Shown piece by piece: positions 6,793 to 14,179 of a stretch of 14,638 bases of DNA (positions are counted from its first letter, which is position 1; the number at the start of each line of letters is the position of its first letter). Below the pieces are notes generated by a model. The model saw only the letters and a list, made by a program, of their open reading frames with translations, did no database searches and had not been told where the DNA came from. The position numbers were made by a program, and so were the translations under genes. Source of the DNA: Coriobacteriia bacterium. Its GTDB lineage: Bacteria; Actinomycetota; Coriobacteriia; Coriobacteriales; QAMH01. The stretch covers positions 1-14,638 of the forward strand of contig CAAEKX010000394.1 of assembly GCA_900756605.1 (NCBI GenBank), written 5' to 3'.

Positions 6793-7346
6793 ACGCGCCG
6801 AACGAAATGCTCACCACCGCCTGCCGCTATCAAGGACAGCTTTTCATGAAGTCTCTTGAGAGTTGCGCATGCAGTTCCGCTGTCTTCATACGTCGATTCA
6901 TGAATTCTGCAGTATGTGATCAACTCGATCGAATTCTTCCCTGGGGGTCTCCCCCTTCTTATGACGATGTTTTTCGTGCACTCGAAGAGGACTATGGGTC
7001 AAGTAACTATGGGAGCATCCAGTATGGAGAAGAAGAACTGTATTGGATGGGCTACTTGCTTCGGTTCTGGTCCCTTACTCGCAGTGCTTCAAGCAAAAGC
7101 ATCTACAAGATAGTGGGAGGGCGCGAGCTCGCTGGGCTCTATCCCATCTACCACGGCCTCGATCCCGATGCTGCTGTCGAACGCATTCTGGAATCGAGAG
7201 GCATCGCTTTGGAAGAGGATTCCATCAGTCGCGGTGTGAGAGAGCTGCGACACATTCGTGATGCATGCACTTTCGAGTATGCCGTTATGCGCTTGCCTGA
7301 CCTCCAGGACGATAACAACATGACAAATTCCAGACAATGCCTCTGA
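6789..7346 (+). CDS. DUF3990-partner protein, putative antitoxin
   Basis: 185 aa from a GTG whose last two bases overlap the upstream TGA (GTGA), implying translational coupling. An ATG at 6807 is an alternative start. The motifs YQGQLFMKSLE, AVFIRRFMNS, EDYGSSNYG, YGEEELYWMGYLLRFW, SKSIYKIVG and LYPIYHGLDPDAAVERILES match a pattern I recognise in proteins encoded beside DUF3990 genes in Clostridia and relatives, where they are usually unannotated. The N-terminal ~150 residues carry that core. The last ~35 residues (RELRHIRDACTFEYAVMRLP) are less familiar. No signal peptide or membrane segment. By context it should neutralise the upstream protein or be its accessory factor. This is inference; no antitoxin activity can be read from sequence. 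Confidence 0.8.
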   Translation: MNAPNEMLTTACRYQGQLFMKSLESCACSSAVFIRRFMNSAVCDQLDRILPWGSPPSYDDVFRALEEDYGSSNYGSIQYGEEELYWMGYLLRFWSLTRSASSKSIYKIVGGRELAGLYPIYHGLDPDAAVERILESRGIALEEDSISRGVRELRHIRDACTFEYAVMRLPDLQDDNNMTNSRQCL

Positions 7347-7564
7347 CCTGCATCTTCATCCGCTCATACCAATAGGCTGAGAGGCGTTTTCAGTCATATG
7401 AGCCTAAGGGCCGTCACGAAACTTCCCTAGATTTGCAGAGGACGCAGAAAAGGAGATGCGCCCAAGTCCCGTGGCCCACGCTCATTGGCGCCCGGTATAG
7501 AGAGGGGGAAGGGCGCGCGCATTTTGCGCCGATGGTGCCACAGCCATCGAATTAGGAGGAGACT
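7347..7564. other. 218-bp intergenic region, junction between module and second transporter
   Basis: No ORF is supported. It contains a 6-bp inverted repeat TAGGCT (7373-7378) with AGCCTA (7401-7406) without a T-run, an 8-bp palindrome TCATATGA (7394-7401), a TATAGA (7496-7501) that could be a -10 box though I see no good -35, and a short stem GATGG/CCATC just upstream of the ribosome site AGGAGGAG. It probably holds the promoter of the downstream transporter, but I cannot place it with confidence. Confidence 0.4.
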
Positions 7565-9157
7565 ATGTCAGAGTCAACCTCGAAGCTTGACGTGAGTGAG
7601 GTCGTAAAAGACCAGACCGAGTTCATGTCCTCCGAACTTCCCACTCCGCGCTATGCGTGGGTGGCCCTCTTTGCCACCTGGCTCATTTCCATCGCCATTC
7701 CCATGGCGTGGTTCGCCCTGCCGGGCGTCGCGAGCCGCCTCATCCCCTGGATGGTGGCGAGCTGGGTCATCCCTGGACAGATGACCCTCGATCCGGGCGC
7801 GGCCTTCGGCTTTCTCATGAACGCTATTGCCTGGACGGCGATTATCGTCGCCATTCCCACGGGCTGGATCATTCGTCGCATCGGCCCCAAGCCGACGCTC
7901 ATCATCTCCGGGGTCATCACGACGCTCGGCATGGCCGGCGTCGCCTTGTTCTTCAACGTGAGCTACGAGATGTTCCTCACCTTCCGCGTCATTACCGGTA
8001 TTGGCGTGGGCATGTGCTCGGTTACCGGTCCCACGGCGGTTTCGCTGTGGTTCTCGAACAAGCACCGCTTTATGGCGGTTGCCATCTGGTCCACGTGGGT
8101 GCCGGTTGGCATGCTGTTCATCAACAACGTTTCGCCTGCGCTGACCTCGTCCATGGCGGGTGTCGATGACATCGCCGGCTTCTTGATGAACCCGGCGAAC
8201 ATGGCCGTCGCCACGAGCCAGTTCCAGACGGTGTGGTGGCTCATCACCGCCATCATCGTCGTCGCGCTCATCGTGTTCATCGTGCTGTATCGCCTGCCCT
8301 CCATCGAGAAGGGCGAGGTGTCCGAGATTTCCATCGAGCGCCTCGACTACAAGAGCGCCTTCCCGTTCCTCAAGAACCGCCAGTTCGTGGGCCTGCTCAT
8401 TGCCTGGATGCTCTTCGAGTTCGTGAACTTCGCGTTCACCACCTATGACGAGGCCTTCCTCACCGCCCAGTTCCCCGAGATGTGGGTCGGTATGGAATGG
8501 ATGCCTGCGTTCCTCATGACCTGCGGTAATGCATGCGGCATTCTCGCGCCCATCGGCGGGTGGATTTCGGACAAGCTGCCGTGGACCAAGAAGTGGATCA
8601 TCATCTTCGTGGGCTGCTTCTGCTTGCTTCTGGCTGTCGTCTTTGGCTGGAAGGTCGGCGCCTTCTACTTCTTCGGCTTCTACCTGCTGTTCCACATCGT
8701 GGGCAATGTCCTGCTCGTGGGCTCCGTGCGTCCGATGGTGCCCTTCCTCGTGGGACGTGGCGGCCAGACGGCCGTCGCGGTTGGCCTGTCCATCCTCACC
8801 GTCTTCCAGTTTGGCGGCGAGTGCCTCGAGACCTTCGTGTCCTATGCCATCGGCGCGTTTGCTTCGATGGATGCTTCCGCGATAGGCCATGCTGCCGTAC
8901 CGCCCGAGGCCTTCCAGATGACCACCTGGGCCGTCATGCTGCCCATCATCGTCATCGGCACGGCGTTTGCTCTGCTCACGAGGCCGTCCAAGGCCGAGCG
9001 CGAGGCAGCGAAAACGTCGACGCCCAATTGGCAACCCGGCGAGATCGACGTGCCCGTTGACGGCGCCGAGGTCGCCGAAGTGCCCGCACAGGTCGACGAA
9101 GTCATCGTGACAGAAGAAGAGGTCGATACGGACGATGCGCCGGCATCGCGGTCATAG
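7565..9157 (+). CDS. Major facilitator superfamily transporter with acidic C-terminal tail
   Basis: 530 aa, start supported by AGGAGGAG about 4 nt upstream. It has about 12 hydrophobic spans between residues ~30 and ~475, in two halves split by YRLPSIEKGEVSEISIERLD. MFS-type motifs are visible: IIRRIGPKPTLIIS after span 2, TGIGVGMCSVTGPTAVSLWF and MAVAIWSTWVPVG. These match equivalent segments of the carrier at 3257-4594, so the two are paralogues. An insert near residues 195-220 and an acidic hydrophilic tail of about 55 residues (many Glu, Val, Asp) set it apart. It is followed by an intrinsic terminator, then by the LuxR regulator and a molybdoenzyme. Likely it transports the substrate of that enzyme; substrate unknown. 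Confidence 0.92.
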   Translation: MSESTSKLDVSEVVKDQTEFMSSELPTPRYAWVALFATWLISIAIPMAWFALPGVASRLIPWMVASWVIPGQMTLDPGAAFGFLMNAIAWTAIIVAIPTGWIIRRIGPKPTLIISGVITTLGMAGVALFFNVSYEMFLTFRVITGIGVGMCSVTGPTAVSLWFSNKHRFMAVAIWSTWVPVGMLFINNVSPALTSSMAGVDDIAGFLMNPANMAVATSQFQTVWWLITAIIVVALIVFIVLYRLPSIEKGEVSEISIERLDYKSAFPFLKNRQFVGLLIAWMLFEFVNFAFTTYDEAFLTAQFPEMWVGMEWMPAFLMTCGNACGILAPIGGWISDKLPWTKKWIIIFVGCFCLLLAVVFGWKVGAFYFFGFYLLFHIVGNVLLVGSVRPMVPFLVGRGGQTAVAVGLSILTVFQFGGECLETFVSYAIGAFASMDASAIGHAAVPPEAFQMTTWAVMLPIIVIGTAFALLTRPSKAEREAAKTSTPNWQPGEIDVPVDGAEVAEVPAQVDEVIVTEEEVDTDDAPASRS

Positions 9158-9187
9158 CGTTATCGCCTTCTTTTGACTTTGCGTTTC

Positions 9188-9217
9188 AAGGGGTCGTCCA
9201 AATTGGACGGCCCCTTT
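9188..9217 (+). terminator. Intrinsic terminator after second MFS transporter
   Basis: The stem AAGGGGTCGTCCA (9188-9200) pairs with TGGACGGCCCCTT (9204-9216), with one G-U pair and a 3-nt loop, and continues into TTT. It lies 30 bp past the transporter stop, so the transporter is probably a single-gene transcript. It directly abuts the next promoter. Confidence 0.8.
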
Positions 9218-9245
9218 GCCTGCGCCCATCCGATGGGGCTATAAT
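9216..9245 (+). promoter_or_regulatory. Predicted sigma70 promoter of the LuxR-type regulator
   Basis: A consensus TATAAT sits at 9240-9245, with TTGCCT at 9216-9221 and an 18-bp spacer. Transcription would start near 9252, upstream of all candidate start codons of the regulator. Placement directly behind a terminator supports an independent transcript. Confidence 0.65.
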
Positions 9246-9357
9246 CCTGACTAGAGGGGCTACGCTTGGCTACCGCTTCATGTGGGCTTGCCCGCATACT
9301 GTCGGCGGAAGCATTGCAATGGGCACCACGCAAATCAAGCGCGCGGGGGATAAAAAA

Positions 9358-10818
9358 ATGAAGAGCGTCAAGAGAGCGGATGCGATATCCGCCGTCGAGT
9401 TGTTGGGCCTCATGGGGTTTGCCTTCCTTTTGGCCTGGATGTTCGTTTCCTTTTTCTGGTTGTTCCGGGATTTTCCACCTGATGTGCCCCTTGCGGCGCG
9501 CGATATGAGCCAGCTGGCCATCTTCGTTGGCATGCCTGTAGGCTACGTGCTCATGCACCTGCTCGGGCGCATGCCGCGCTTCAACCTGTTCTCGATCATT
9601 ACCACGGGCGTCGAGCTGGTATGTGGCCTGTCGCTTCCCATCGTTGCCTTTGCCATCTACCAGAACGTTCATGTGCCCTTGTTGGTGGTGTACATTACCA
9701 ACTTCCTGGGAGGCGCCACCTCGGCCTTGCTCACGGTGTCGTGGCTCGACGTGCTGAGCCGCTTGCGTACCACCTCGTACGGTCGCTTTACCGGCCTCGC
9801 CTTCGTGGGCGGCTCCCTGTTGTTTGCCTTGGCGACACTCGCACCCGACGCCATGCAGCCGATCTTCTCGTTTGCCTATTTGCTGTTCAGCATCTGCTTG
9901 CTCATCTTCGCAACCCAAAACGCCGATGGGAATGATGAGCGTGCGCCACTTGAGTCGACGGAGGATACGACATGGCGTTTCACCAAGGAGATCGAACCGT
10001 CGTTCTTCGTGTTCGGTATCGTGTTTGCGCTTAACTTCGTGTTCCTGTTCAACAACGGTACCGAAGCTCTGCTACCGGGCTTACTTGCCGTTATTCCCGG
10101 CGCCCTGCTCGTGGCGTTCATGGCCATATGCGGAAAGCAGGTCGATATCACGATCGTGCAACGGTGGCTTTTGGTGATCACCGTGCTCAGTTGTCTTCTC
10201 ATGCCTTTCTCGGACGGGATCCTGCAATTGGGGTGCGCATGTCTGGTGGTGGCTGCATGGGCCGCCTTCAAGACGACCAACTACGCGTTTGTCGTGCGCA
10301 AAAGCACGCTCACGCGCAGCACGCCGCTGTTTAGGCAAGCGCCCATGCGCCTGTTCGTCTCGTCGTTTGGATTTGCGCTTGGCTGGGGCATTGCCGCGGT
10401 GATTACAAGTGTCTCGGGTGCGCATTCCGAGCCCTTCACGATCGTGCGACTCGCCATGGTGTTCGTGCTTGTCGTAGTCGTCATGGCGTTCTTTCCCATC
10501 GGACGGCATCACCTCGCCGACGGCACCTCGCGAGACGAGAGTGCCCTGAACGGCGACAAGGTCGTTGTCCAGATGGACGAGAGCGAGCTATTCGAGGAGC
10601 GTTGCCAGGCTATCGTGAAGCTCTACCAGCTCTCGCCACGCGAGGCGGACATCCTCGCGTATCTTGCCAAAGGACGCAATGCCGCATGGATCCAGGAGGA
10701 GCTGACGATCTCTCCCCATACGGTCAAGAGCCACATCTACAACATCTACCGCAAGCTCGACATCCACTCCCAGCAAAAGCTCATGAGCTTCGTCGAGGAG
10801 TTTCCGCTCGACCTCTAA
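9358..10818 (+). CDS. LuxR-type transcriptional regulator with polytopic membrane N-terminal domain
   Basis: 486 aa from ATG 9358, preceded at 7 nt by GGGGGA. In-frame ATGs at 9319 (GGAAG 7 nt upstream) and 9280 are alternatives. Residues ~13-390 are strongly hydrophobic, with around 10-12 predicted spans. A charged linker (HLADGTSRDESALNGDK onward) leads to a LuxR helix-turn-helix at about 426-475 (SPREADILAYLAKGRN, then SPHTVKSHIYNIYRKLDIHSQQKL). The protein is therefore membrane-embedded with a cytoplasmic DNA-binding domain, and the membrane part probably senses a ligand. Regulators of this build are known in Eggerthella, where several control nearby small-molecule metabolism genes. It lies between a transporter and a molybdoenzyme operon, so these are its likely targets (inference). 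Repeated GTCTC elements just downstream could be its binding sites. Confidence 0.92.
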   Translation: MKSVKRADAISAVELLGLMGFAFLLAWMFVSFFWLFRDFPPDVPLAARDMSQLAIFVGMPVGYVLMHLLGRMPRFNLFSIITTGVELVCGLSLPIVAFAIYQNVHVPLLVVYITNFLGGATSALLTVSWLDVLSRLRTTSYGRFTGLAFVGGSLLFALATLAPDAMQPIFSFAYLLFSICLLIFATQNADGNDERAPLESTEDTTWRFTKEIEPSFFVFGIVFALNFVFLFNNGTEALLPGLLAVIPGALLVAFMAICGKQVDITIVQRWLLVITVLSCLLMPFSDGILQLGCACLVVAAWAAFKTTNYAFVVRKSTLTRSTPLFRQAPMRLFVSSFGFALGWGIAAVITSVSGAHSEPFTIVRLAMVFVLVVVVMAFFPIGRHHLADGTSRDESALNGDKVVVQMDESELFEERCQAIVKLYQLSPREADILAYLAKGRNAAWIQEELTISPHTVKSHIYNIYRKLDIHSQQKLMSFVEEFPLDL

Positions 10819-10868
10819 TGAGACAACGTCTCTGAGCAACTGTCTCATCCCCCTGGTCAGGGTCTCAT
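10819..10868. repeat. Cluster of GTCTC / GAGAC elements, candidate regulator-binding sites
   Basis: Directly after the regulator stop codon, GTCTC occurs at 10828-10832, 10842-10846 and 10862-10866. The last two extend to GTCTCAT and are spaced 20 bp apart. GAGAC at 10820-10824 makes inverted repeats with them, e.g. TGAGACA (10819-10825) with TGTCTCA (10841-10847), 7 bp perfect. The region upstream of a regulated operon suggests an operator cluster. A terminator of the regulator gene is also possible, though there is no T-run. Confidence 0.5.
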
Positions 10869-10959
10869 ACCAACATACTGAAACCGACAATTGCATACTC
10901 GTTTGGCTATGGCGAATTCCCCCTGGATGCTTTCATGGCTCCAACACCATAAGGGAGGT

Positions 10960-10990
10960 GGGCATCGCCGAGGAAGATACTCCGATGCCC
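10960..10990 (+). promoter_or_regulatory. Leader hairpin upstream of the second molybdoenzyme
   Basis: A perfect 8-bp stem, GGGCATCG (10960-10967) with CGATGCCC (10983-10990), encloses a 15-nt loop. It lies about 92 bp before the molybdoenzyme ATG, probably in its 5' leader. No known riboswitch is recognised, and there is no T-run. No convincing promoter was placed in the 264-bp gap. Confidence 0.35.
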
Positions 10991-11082
10991 GGATGAACCG
11001 ACACGCCCCTGGGCACCCATCGTCTCCCTGACGGAATCGGCATCGCGCGCGGGCGTGATGCCAGAGATGGAGAGGAGGAGCT

Positions 11083-13551
11083 ATGGAAGAATTCGAGATG
11101 GACAGCAAAAAGGCTGCCCAGCACGAGGATTCGGAATGGCACTTCAGCGGCAAGGATGATTCCAATGCAGTGGATCGCAAAGAGGAAGTAGTCCTCGAGA
11201 AGGATCGCGACGACATCGGCACCACCAAGGAGGAGAACCAGTTCAACTTCGGTGCTGGCGAGCGTCCCGAGATGCAGGACTGGAAGCATCCCGGCGAATG
11301 GCAGTACATGGAAGACGGCATGCTCGTCACGCGTACCTCGGTATGGTCGGCTCCCGGCTGTCACGAGGGTTGCGGCGTGCTCGTGTACTCCGATCCGGAG
11401 ACCGGTCGCTTCATCAAGTGCGAGGGCGACCCGGACGATCCGTACAACCGCGGCGCCCTGTGCCCGCGCTGCCTGGCATTCAAGCAGGTCGAGTTCCATC
11501 CCGACCGCATCCTGTACCCCATGAAGCGCGCTGGCGAGCGTGGCGAGAACAAGTGGGAGCGCATCTCCTGGGATGAGGCCCTCGAGACCTGCTACAAGGA
11601 GTTCCGCCGCATCGCCATGACCTACGGTGGCGATTCCATCCACTGCCTGCGCGGCACCGCCCGTGACAATCAGTGGCAGGTCGGCCGCATGGCCAACACC
11701 ATGGGTAGCCCCAACGAGTACGGCTTCCTGTCCGGCACCGCATGCTATCTGCCGCGTCTGTCGCTCATGATCATGACCTATGGTGGCATGCTCATCGCCG
11801 ACTTCGCGCAGTTCTCCGCGCTTCGCTATGACGACCCCGAGTGGGTGTGCCCCGAGTGCACCATCGTCTGGGGCTGCAACCCCACCATCTCGAACCCCGA
11901 CTTCTTCATGGGTCACTGGGTGACGGATGCCATGAAGCTCGGATGCAAGCTCATCTCCGTCGAGCCTCGCGTAACCTGGCTTGCGGCTCACGCCGACATC
12001 CATTTGCAGTTGCGTCCCGGCACTGATACCGCCCTGGCTCTGGGCATGATCAAGGTCATCGTTGACGAGGACCTCTACGATCACGACTTCGTCGACCGTT
12101 GGACCTATGGCTTTGACGAGCTCGCCGCTCGTGCCCAGGAGCTCTCTCTCGACGAGGTCGAGAAAATGACGTGGGTTCCCAAGCAGAAGATCATCGATGC
12201 TGCCCGCATGTTCGCAAATGCGCACCCAGCCAACGTCGTCTGGGGTCTGGCTGTCGACATGCAGTCTCAGGGCACGCCCTGCGCCGCCGCCATCGCCGCG
12301 CTCTGGACCATCACCGGCAACCTCGATGTGCCTGGTGGCATGTGCTACACCGCCGCTCCCATGGGCGTCGACCAGCCCTCCGCTGGTGCGTGGGGCATCT
12401 ACGACCTCATCGACGAGGAGACGCAGAAGAAGCGCGTCGGCTGGAAAGAGTACCCGATGTATCGCTACGGCCTCACCCAGGCCATGCCCGACATGTGCCT
12501 CGAGGTGTGCGAGGAAGGCGGCGTGAAGGGCGTCTGGATCCAGACCTCCAACGGCATCGCTTGCATGAGCTGCGAGACCGAGCGCTGGTACGAAGCCATG
12601 AAGAAGCCCGAATTCATCGCCGCATGCGACGTGTTCATGACGCCGACGATCCAGAGCTGCGCTGACATCGTCCTCCCCGTCCAGACCTGGGCCGAGAAGC
12701 ATTCCGTGCGTGCTCACTACTACTTCCTGTCCGCTATCACCGGTGGTTGCGCTGCCGAGGGCGAGGCACTCTCCGACTGCGAGATCAACCGTCGCCTGGC
12801 CCAGTACTTCGACAACGACGACGAGTTCAACAAGGCCATCAACCGTCCCGAGGGCAAGCAGCACACCTGGCCCTGGAAGACGGAGGACGAGGTCTACGAC
12901 GAGATCGTCAAGCCTTCCGGCTTCACCTTCCACGAGCTCATGGAGCAGGGACCCGTCTATCAGAAGTACGTCTACAGGAAGTACGAGAAGGGTCTCATGC
13001 GTCCTGATGGACAGCCTGGATTCAACACGCCGACCGGCCGCATCGAGTTCTACTCGACGCTGTTCCAGGCCTATGGTTACGATCCGCTGCCCTATATCGA
13101 GGAGCCGGGTATCGGTCCCGTGTCCACGCCGGACCTCTACGAGGAGTATCCGCTCATCATGATCACGGGCGCCCGTACCACCTCGTTCTTCCATTCCGAG
13201 CATCGCCAGATTCCGTATCTGCGCCAGCTCACGCCCGACCCGTGGGTGCAGATCAACCCCAAGACCGCTGCCGAGCACAACATCTCGGAAGGCGACTGGG
13301 TCTGGATCGAGAACCATCGTGGTCGCTGCCGTCAGCGCGCCCGCGTCACCTACGAGGTTTCCGAGAAGGAGATCGCGGCTCAGCATGGCTGGTGGTTCCC
13401 CGAGCAAGACGGTGCCGAGCCTAACCTCTACGGCTTCCGCCAGTCCAACATCAACCAGCTTCTTGCCAACAAGCCGGGACGTACGGGCTTTGGTGCCGAC
13501 CTGAAGTGCACGCTGTGCAAGATCTATCGTTGCAGTGAGGAGGACCTGTAA
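11083..13551 (+). CDS. Molybdopterin oxidoreductase catalytic subunit (DMSO reductase family), cytoplasmic
   Basis: 822 aa; start supported by GGAGGAG about 2-8 nt upstream. Residues 1-85 are a charged, low-complexity extension with no Tat twin-arginine motif, so it is probably cytoplasmic. The N-terminal FeS region has Cys93-x3-Cys97, Cys113, Cys127 and Cys130; the third Cys of the usual CxxxCxxxC is Val101. Molybdopterin-binding segments follow: WERISWDEAL (158-167), GTACYLPRL (Cys221 is a candidate Mo ligand), WGCNPTISNP, LRPGTDTALALGM, TGNLDVPGG. The C-terminal dinucleotide-binding domain has ITGARTTSFFHSEHRQ and HGWWFPE. It is a paralogue of the fragment at 1-1440. It overlaps the ferredoxin gene by one base (TAATG). 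Known relatives with this layout include gut catechol dehydroxylases and transhydroxylases; its substrate cannot be named. Regulation by the upstream LuxR protein is likely. Confidence 0.94.
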   Translation: MEEFEMDSKKAAQHEDSEWHFSGKDDSNAVDRKEEVVLEKDRDDIGTTKEENQFNFGAGERPEMQDWKHPGEWQYMEDGMLVTRTSVWSAPGCHEGCGVLVYSDPETGRFIKCEGDPDDPYNRGALCPRCLAFKQVEFHPDRILYPMKRAGERGENKWERISWDEALETCYKEFRRIAMTYGGDSIHCLRGTARDNQWQVGRMANTMGSPNEYGFLSGTACYLPRLSLMIMTYGGMLIADFAQFSALRYDDPEWVCPECTIVWGCNPTISNPDFFMGHWVTDAMKLGCKLISVEPRVTWLAAHADIHLQLRPGTDTALALGMIKVIVDEDLYDHDFVDRWTYGFDELAARAQELSLDEVEKMTWVPKQKIIDAARMFANAHPANVVWGLAVDMQSQGTPCAAAIAALWTITGNLDVPGGMCYTAAPMGVDQPSAGAWGIYDLIDEETQKKRVGWKEYPMYRYGLTQAMPDMCLEVCEEGGVKGVWIQTSNGIACMSCETERWYEAMKKPEFIAACDVFMTPTIQSCADIVLPVQTWAEKHSVRAHYYFLSAITGGCAAEGEALSDCEINRRLAQYFDNDDEFNKAINRPEGKQHTWPWKTEDEVYDEIVKPSGFTFHELMEQGPVYQKYVYRKYEKGLMRPDGQPGFNTPTGRIEFYSTLFQAYGYDPLPYIEEPGIGPVSTPDLYEEYPLIMITGARTTSFFHSEHRQIPYLRQLTPDPWVQINPKTAAEHNISEGDWVWIENHRGRCRQRARVTYEVSEKEIAAQHGWWFPEQDGAEPNLYGFRQSNINQLLANKPGRTGFGADLKCTLCKIYRCSEEDL

Positions 13552-13913
13552 TGTCTAGGAACGGAATACTTGTCGACTACCAGTACTGCACCGGTTGCTA
13601 TTCCTGCGAGGTCGCTTGCCAGTCCGAGCATGAGCTGCCGCTCGAGCAATGGGGTGTCAAGGTCATGCAGAACGGCCCGTGGCCCATCCGCGAGGCAGAC
13701 GGCACGCCGACCGACCAATACGTGTACGACTTCATCCCGTCGTTCACCAGGATCTGCGATCTGTGCGCAGACCGCCGCGCCCACGGCAAGCTCCCGAGCT
13801 GCGTGTTCCATTGCCAGGCAAAGTGCATGGAGTTCGGACCCGTGGACGAGCTCGCGAAGAAGCTCGACGAGAAACCCGAGCAGTATCTCTGGGTTCCTCC
13901 CTGCTCCAAGTAG
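13551..13913 (+). CDS. Short two-cluster [4Fe-4S] ferredoxin coupled to the molybdoenzyme
   Basis: 120 aa. Its ATG overlaps the preceding TAA by one base (TAATG), so it should be made by translational re-initiation in step with the catalytic subunit. Cys13-x2-Cys16-x2-Cys19-x3-Cys23 and Cys69-x2-Cys72-x11-Cys84-x3-Cys88, plus Cys92, match the left ferredoxin position for position, which indicates that the enzyme/ferredoxin pair was duplicated as a unit. An additional Cys118 lies near the C-terminus. There is no signal peptide or membrane anchor, and no quinol-oxidising subunit (NrfD, DmsC) is encoded nearby, so electrons must come from another cytoplasmic donor. A terminator follows. Confidence 0.94.
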   Translation: MSRNGILVDYQYCTGCYSCEVACQSEHELPLEQWGVKVMQNGPWPIREADGTPTDQYVYDFIPSFTRICDLCADRRAHGKLPSCVFHCQAKCMEFGPVDELAKKLDEKPEQYLWVPPCSK

Positions 13914-13926
13914 CAACTGTTCGAGA

Positions 13927-13954
13927 AAAGGGGCCGTGTTGTCGCGGCCCCTTT
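13927..13954 (+). terminator. Intrinsic terminator of the right molybdoenzyme operon
   Basis: AAAGGGGCCG (13927-13936) pairs perfectly with CGGCCCCTTT (13945-13954) around an 8-nt loop, with a short T-run in the 3' arm. It starts 13 bp after the ferredoxin stop. It probably ends the transcript. Confidence 0.85.
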
Positions 13955-13980
13955 CTACTCCACTTGCCTTGTCGCGGCCG

Positions 13981-14157
13981 CCCCCCTGTCATTTCGAGCG
14001 GAGCGAACGAGGTCGCCCCCCTGTCATTTCGAGCGAAGCGAACGAAGTGAGCGGAGTCGAGAAATCTCCCTACGAGATCTCTCCATTACGCGGCCTAGTG
14101 GCCGCTCCAGTCGAGATGACAGGAGCCGCGCCACGCATCGCCCAGTTGAGATGACAT
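13981..14157. repeat. Nested palindromic intergenic repeat (REP/MITE-like)
   Basis: Two tandem 35-bp units (13981-14015 and 14016-14050), 31 of 35 identical, carry CTGTCATTTCGAGCG followed by AGCGAACGA. To the right lie two inverted, imperfect copies of the core: TCGAGATGACAGG (14111-14123) and TTGAGATGAC (14146-14155). Between the arms are smaller stems: GAGAAATCTC with GAGATCTCTC (14059-14083, one mismatch), and GCGGCC with GGCCGC (14090-14105, loop TAGT). GTCATTTCGAG-type palindromes are a dispersed intergenic repeat in many bacterial genomes. There is no ORF and no transposase, so if it moves it is mobilised in trans. Confidence 0.75.
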
Positions 14158-14179
14158 CAGTTTTCAAGTGAGGTTTCCC

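Noticed and set aside
7574..9034. 486-codon minus-strand frame opposite the second MFS transporter
   Set aside because: Same reason: a charged, repetitive composition typical of the antisense of hydrophobic codons.
11083..11340. Tat or Sec signal on the second molybdoenzyme
   Set aside because: The first 85 residues are charged, with no twin-arginine motif and no hydrophobic segment.
10933..13407. 824-codon open frame on the minus strand opposite the second molybdoenzyme
   Set aside because: It is a GC-rich codon shadow: the + strand frame has clear family motifs and a ribosome site, while the minus translation has none and is biased to Gly, Val, Leu, Asp and His.
13981..14050. CRISPR array
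   Set aside because: The two 35-bp copies are directly adjacent without spacers, and they have inverted partners nearby. No cas genes are seen.
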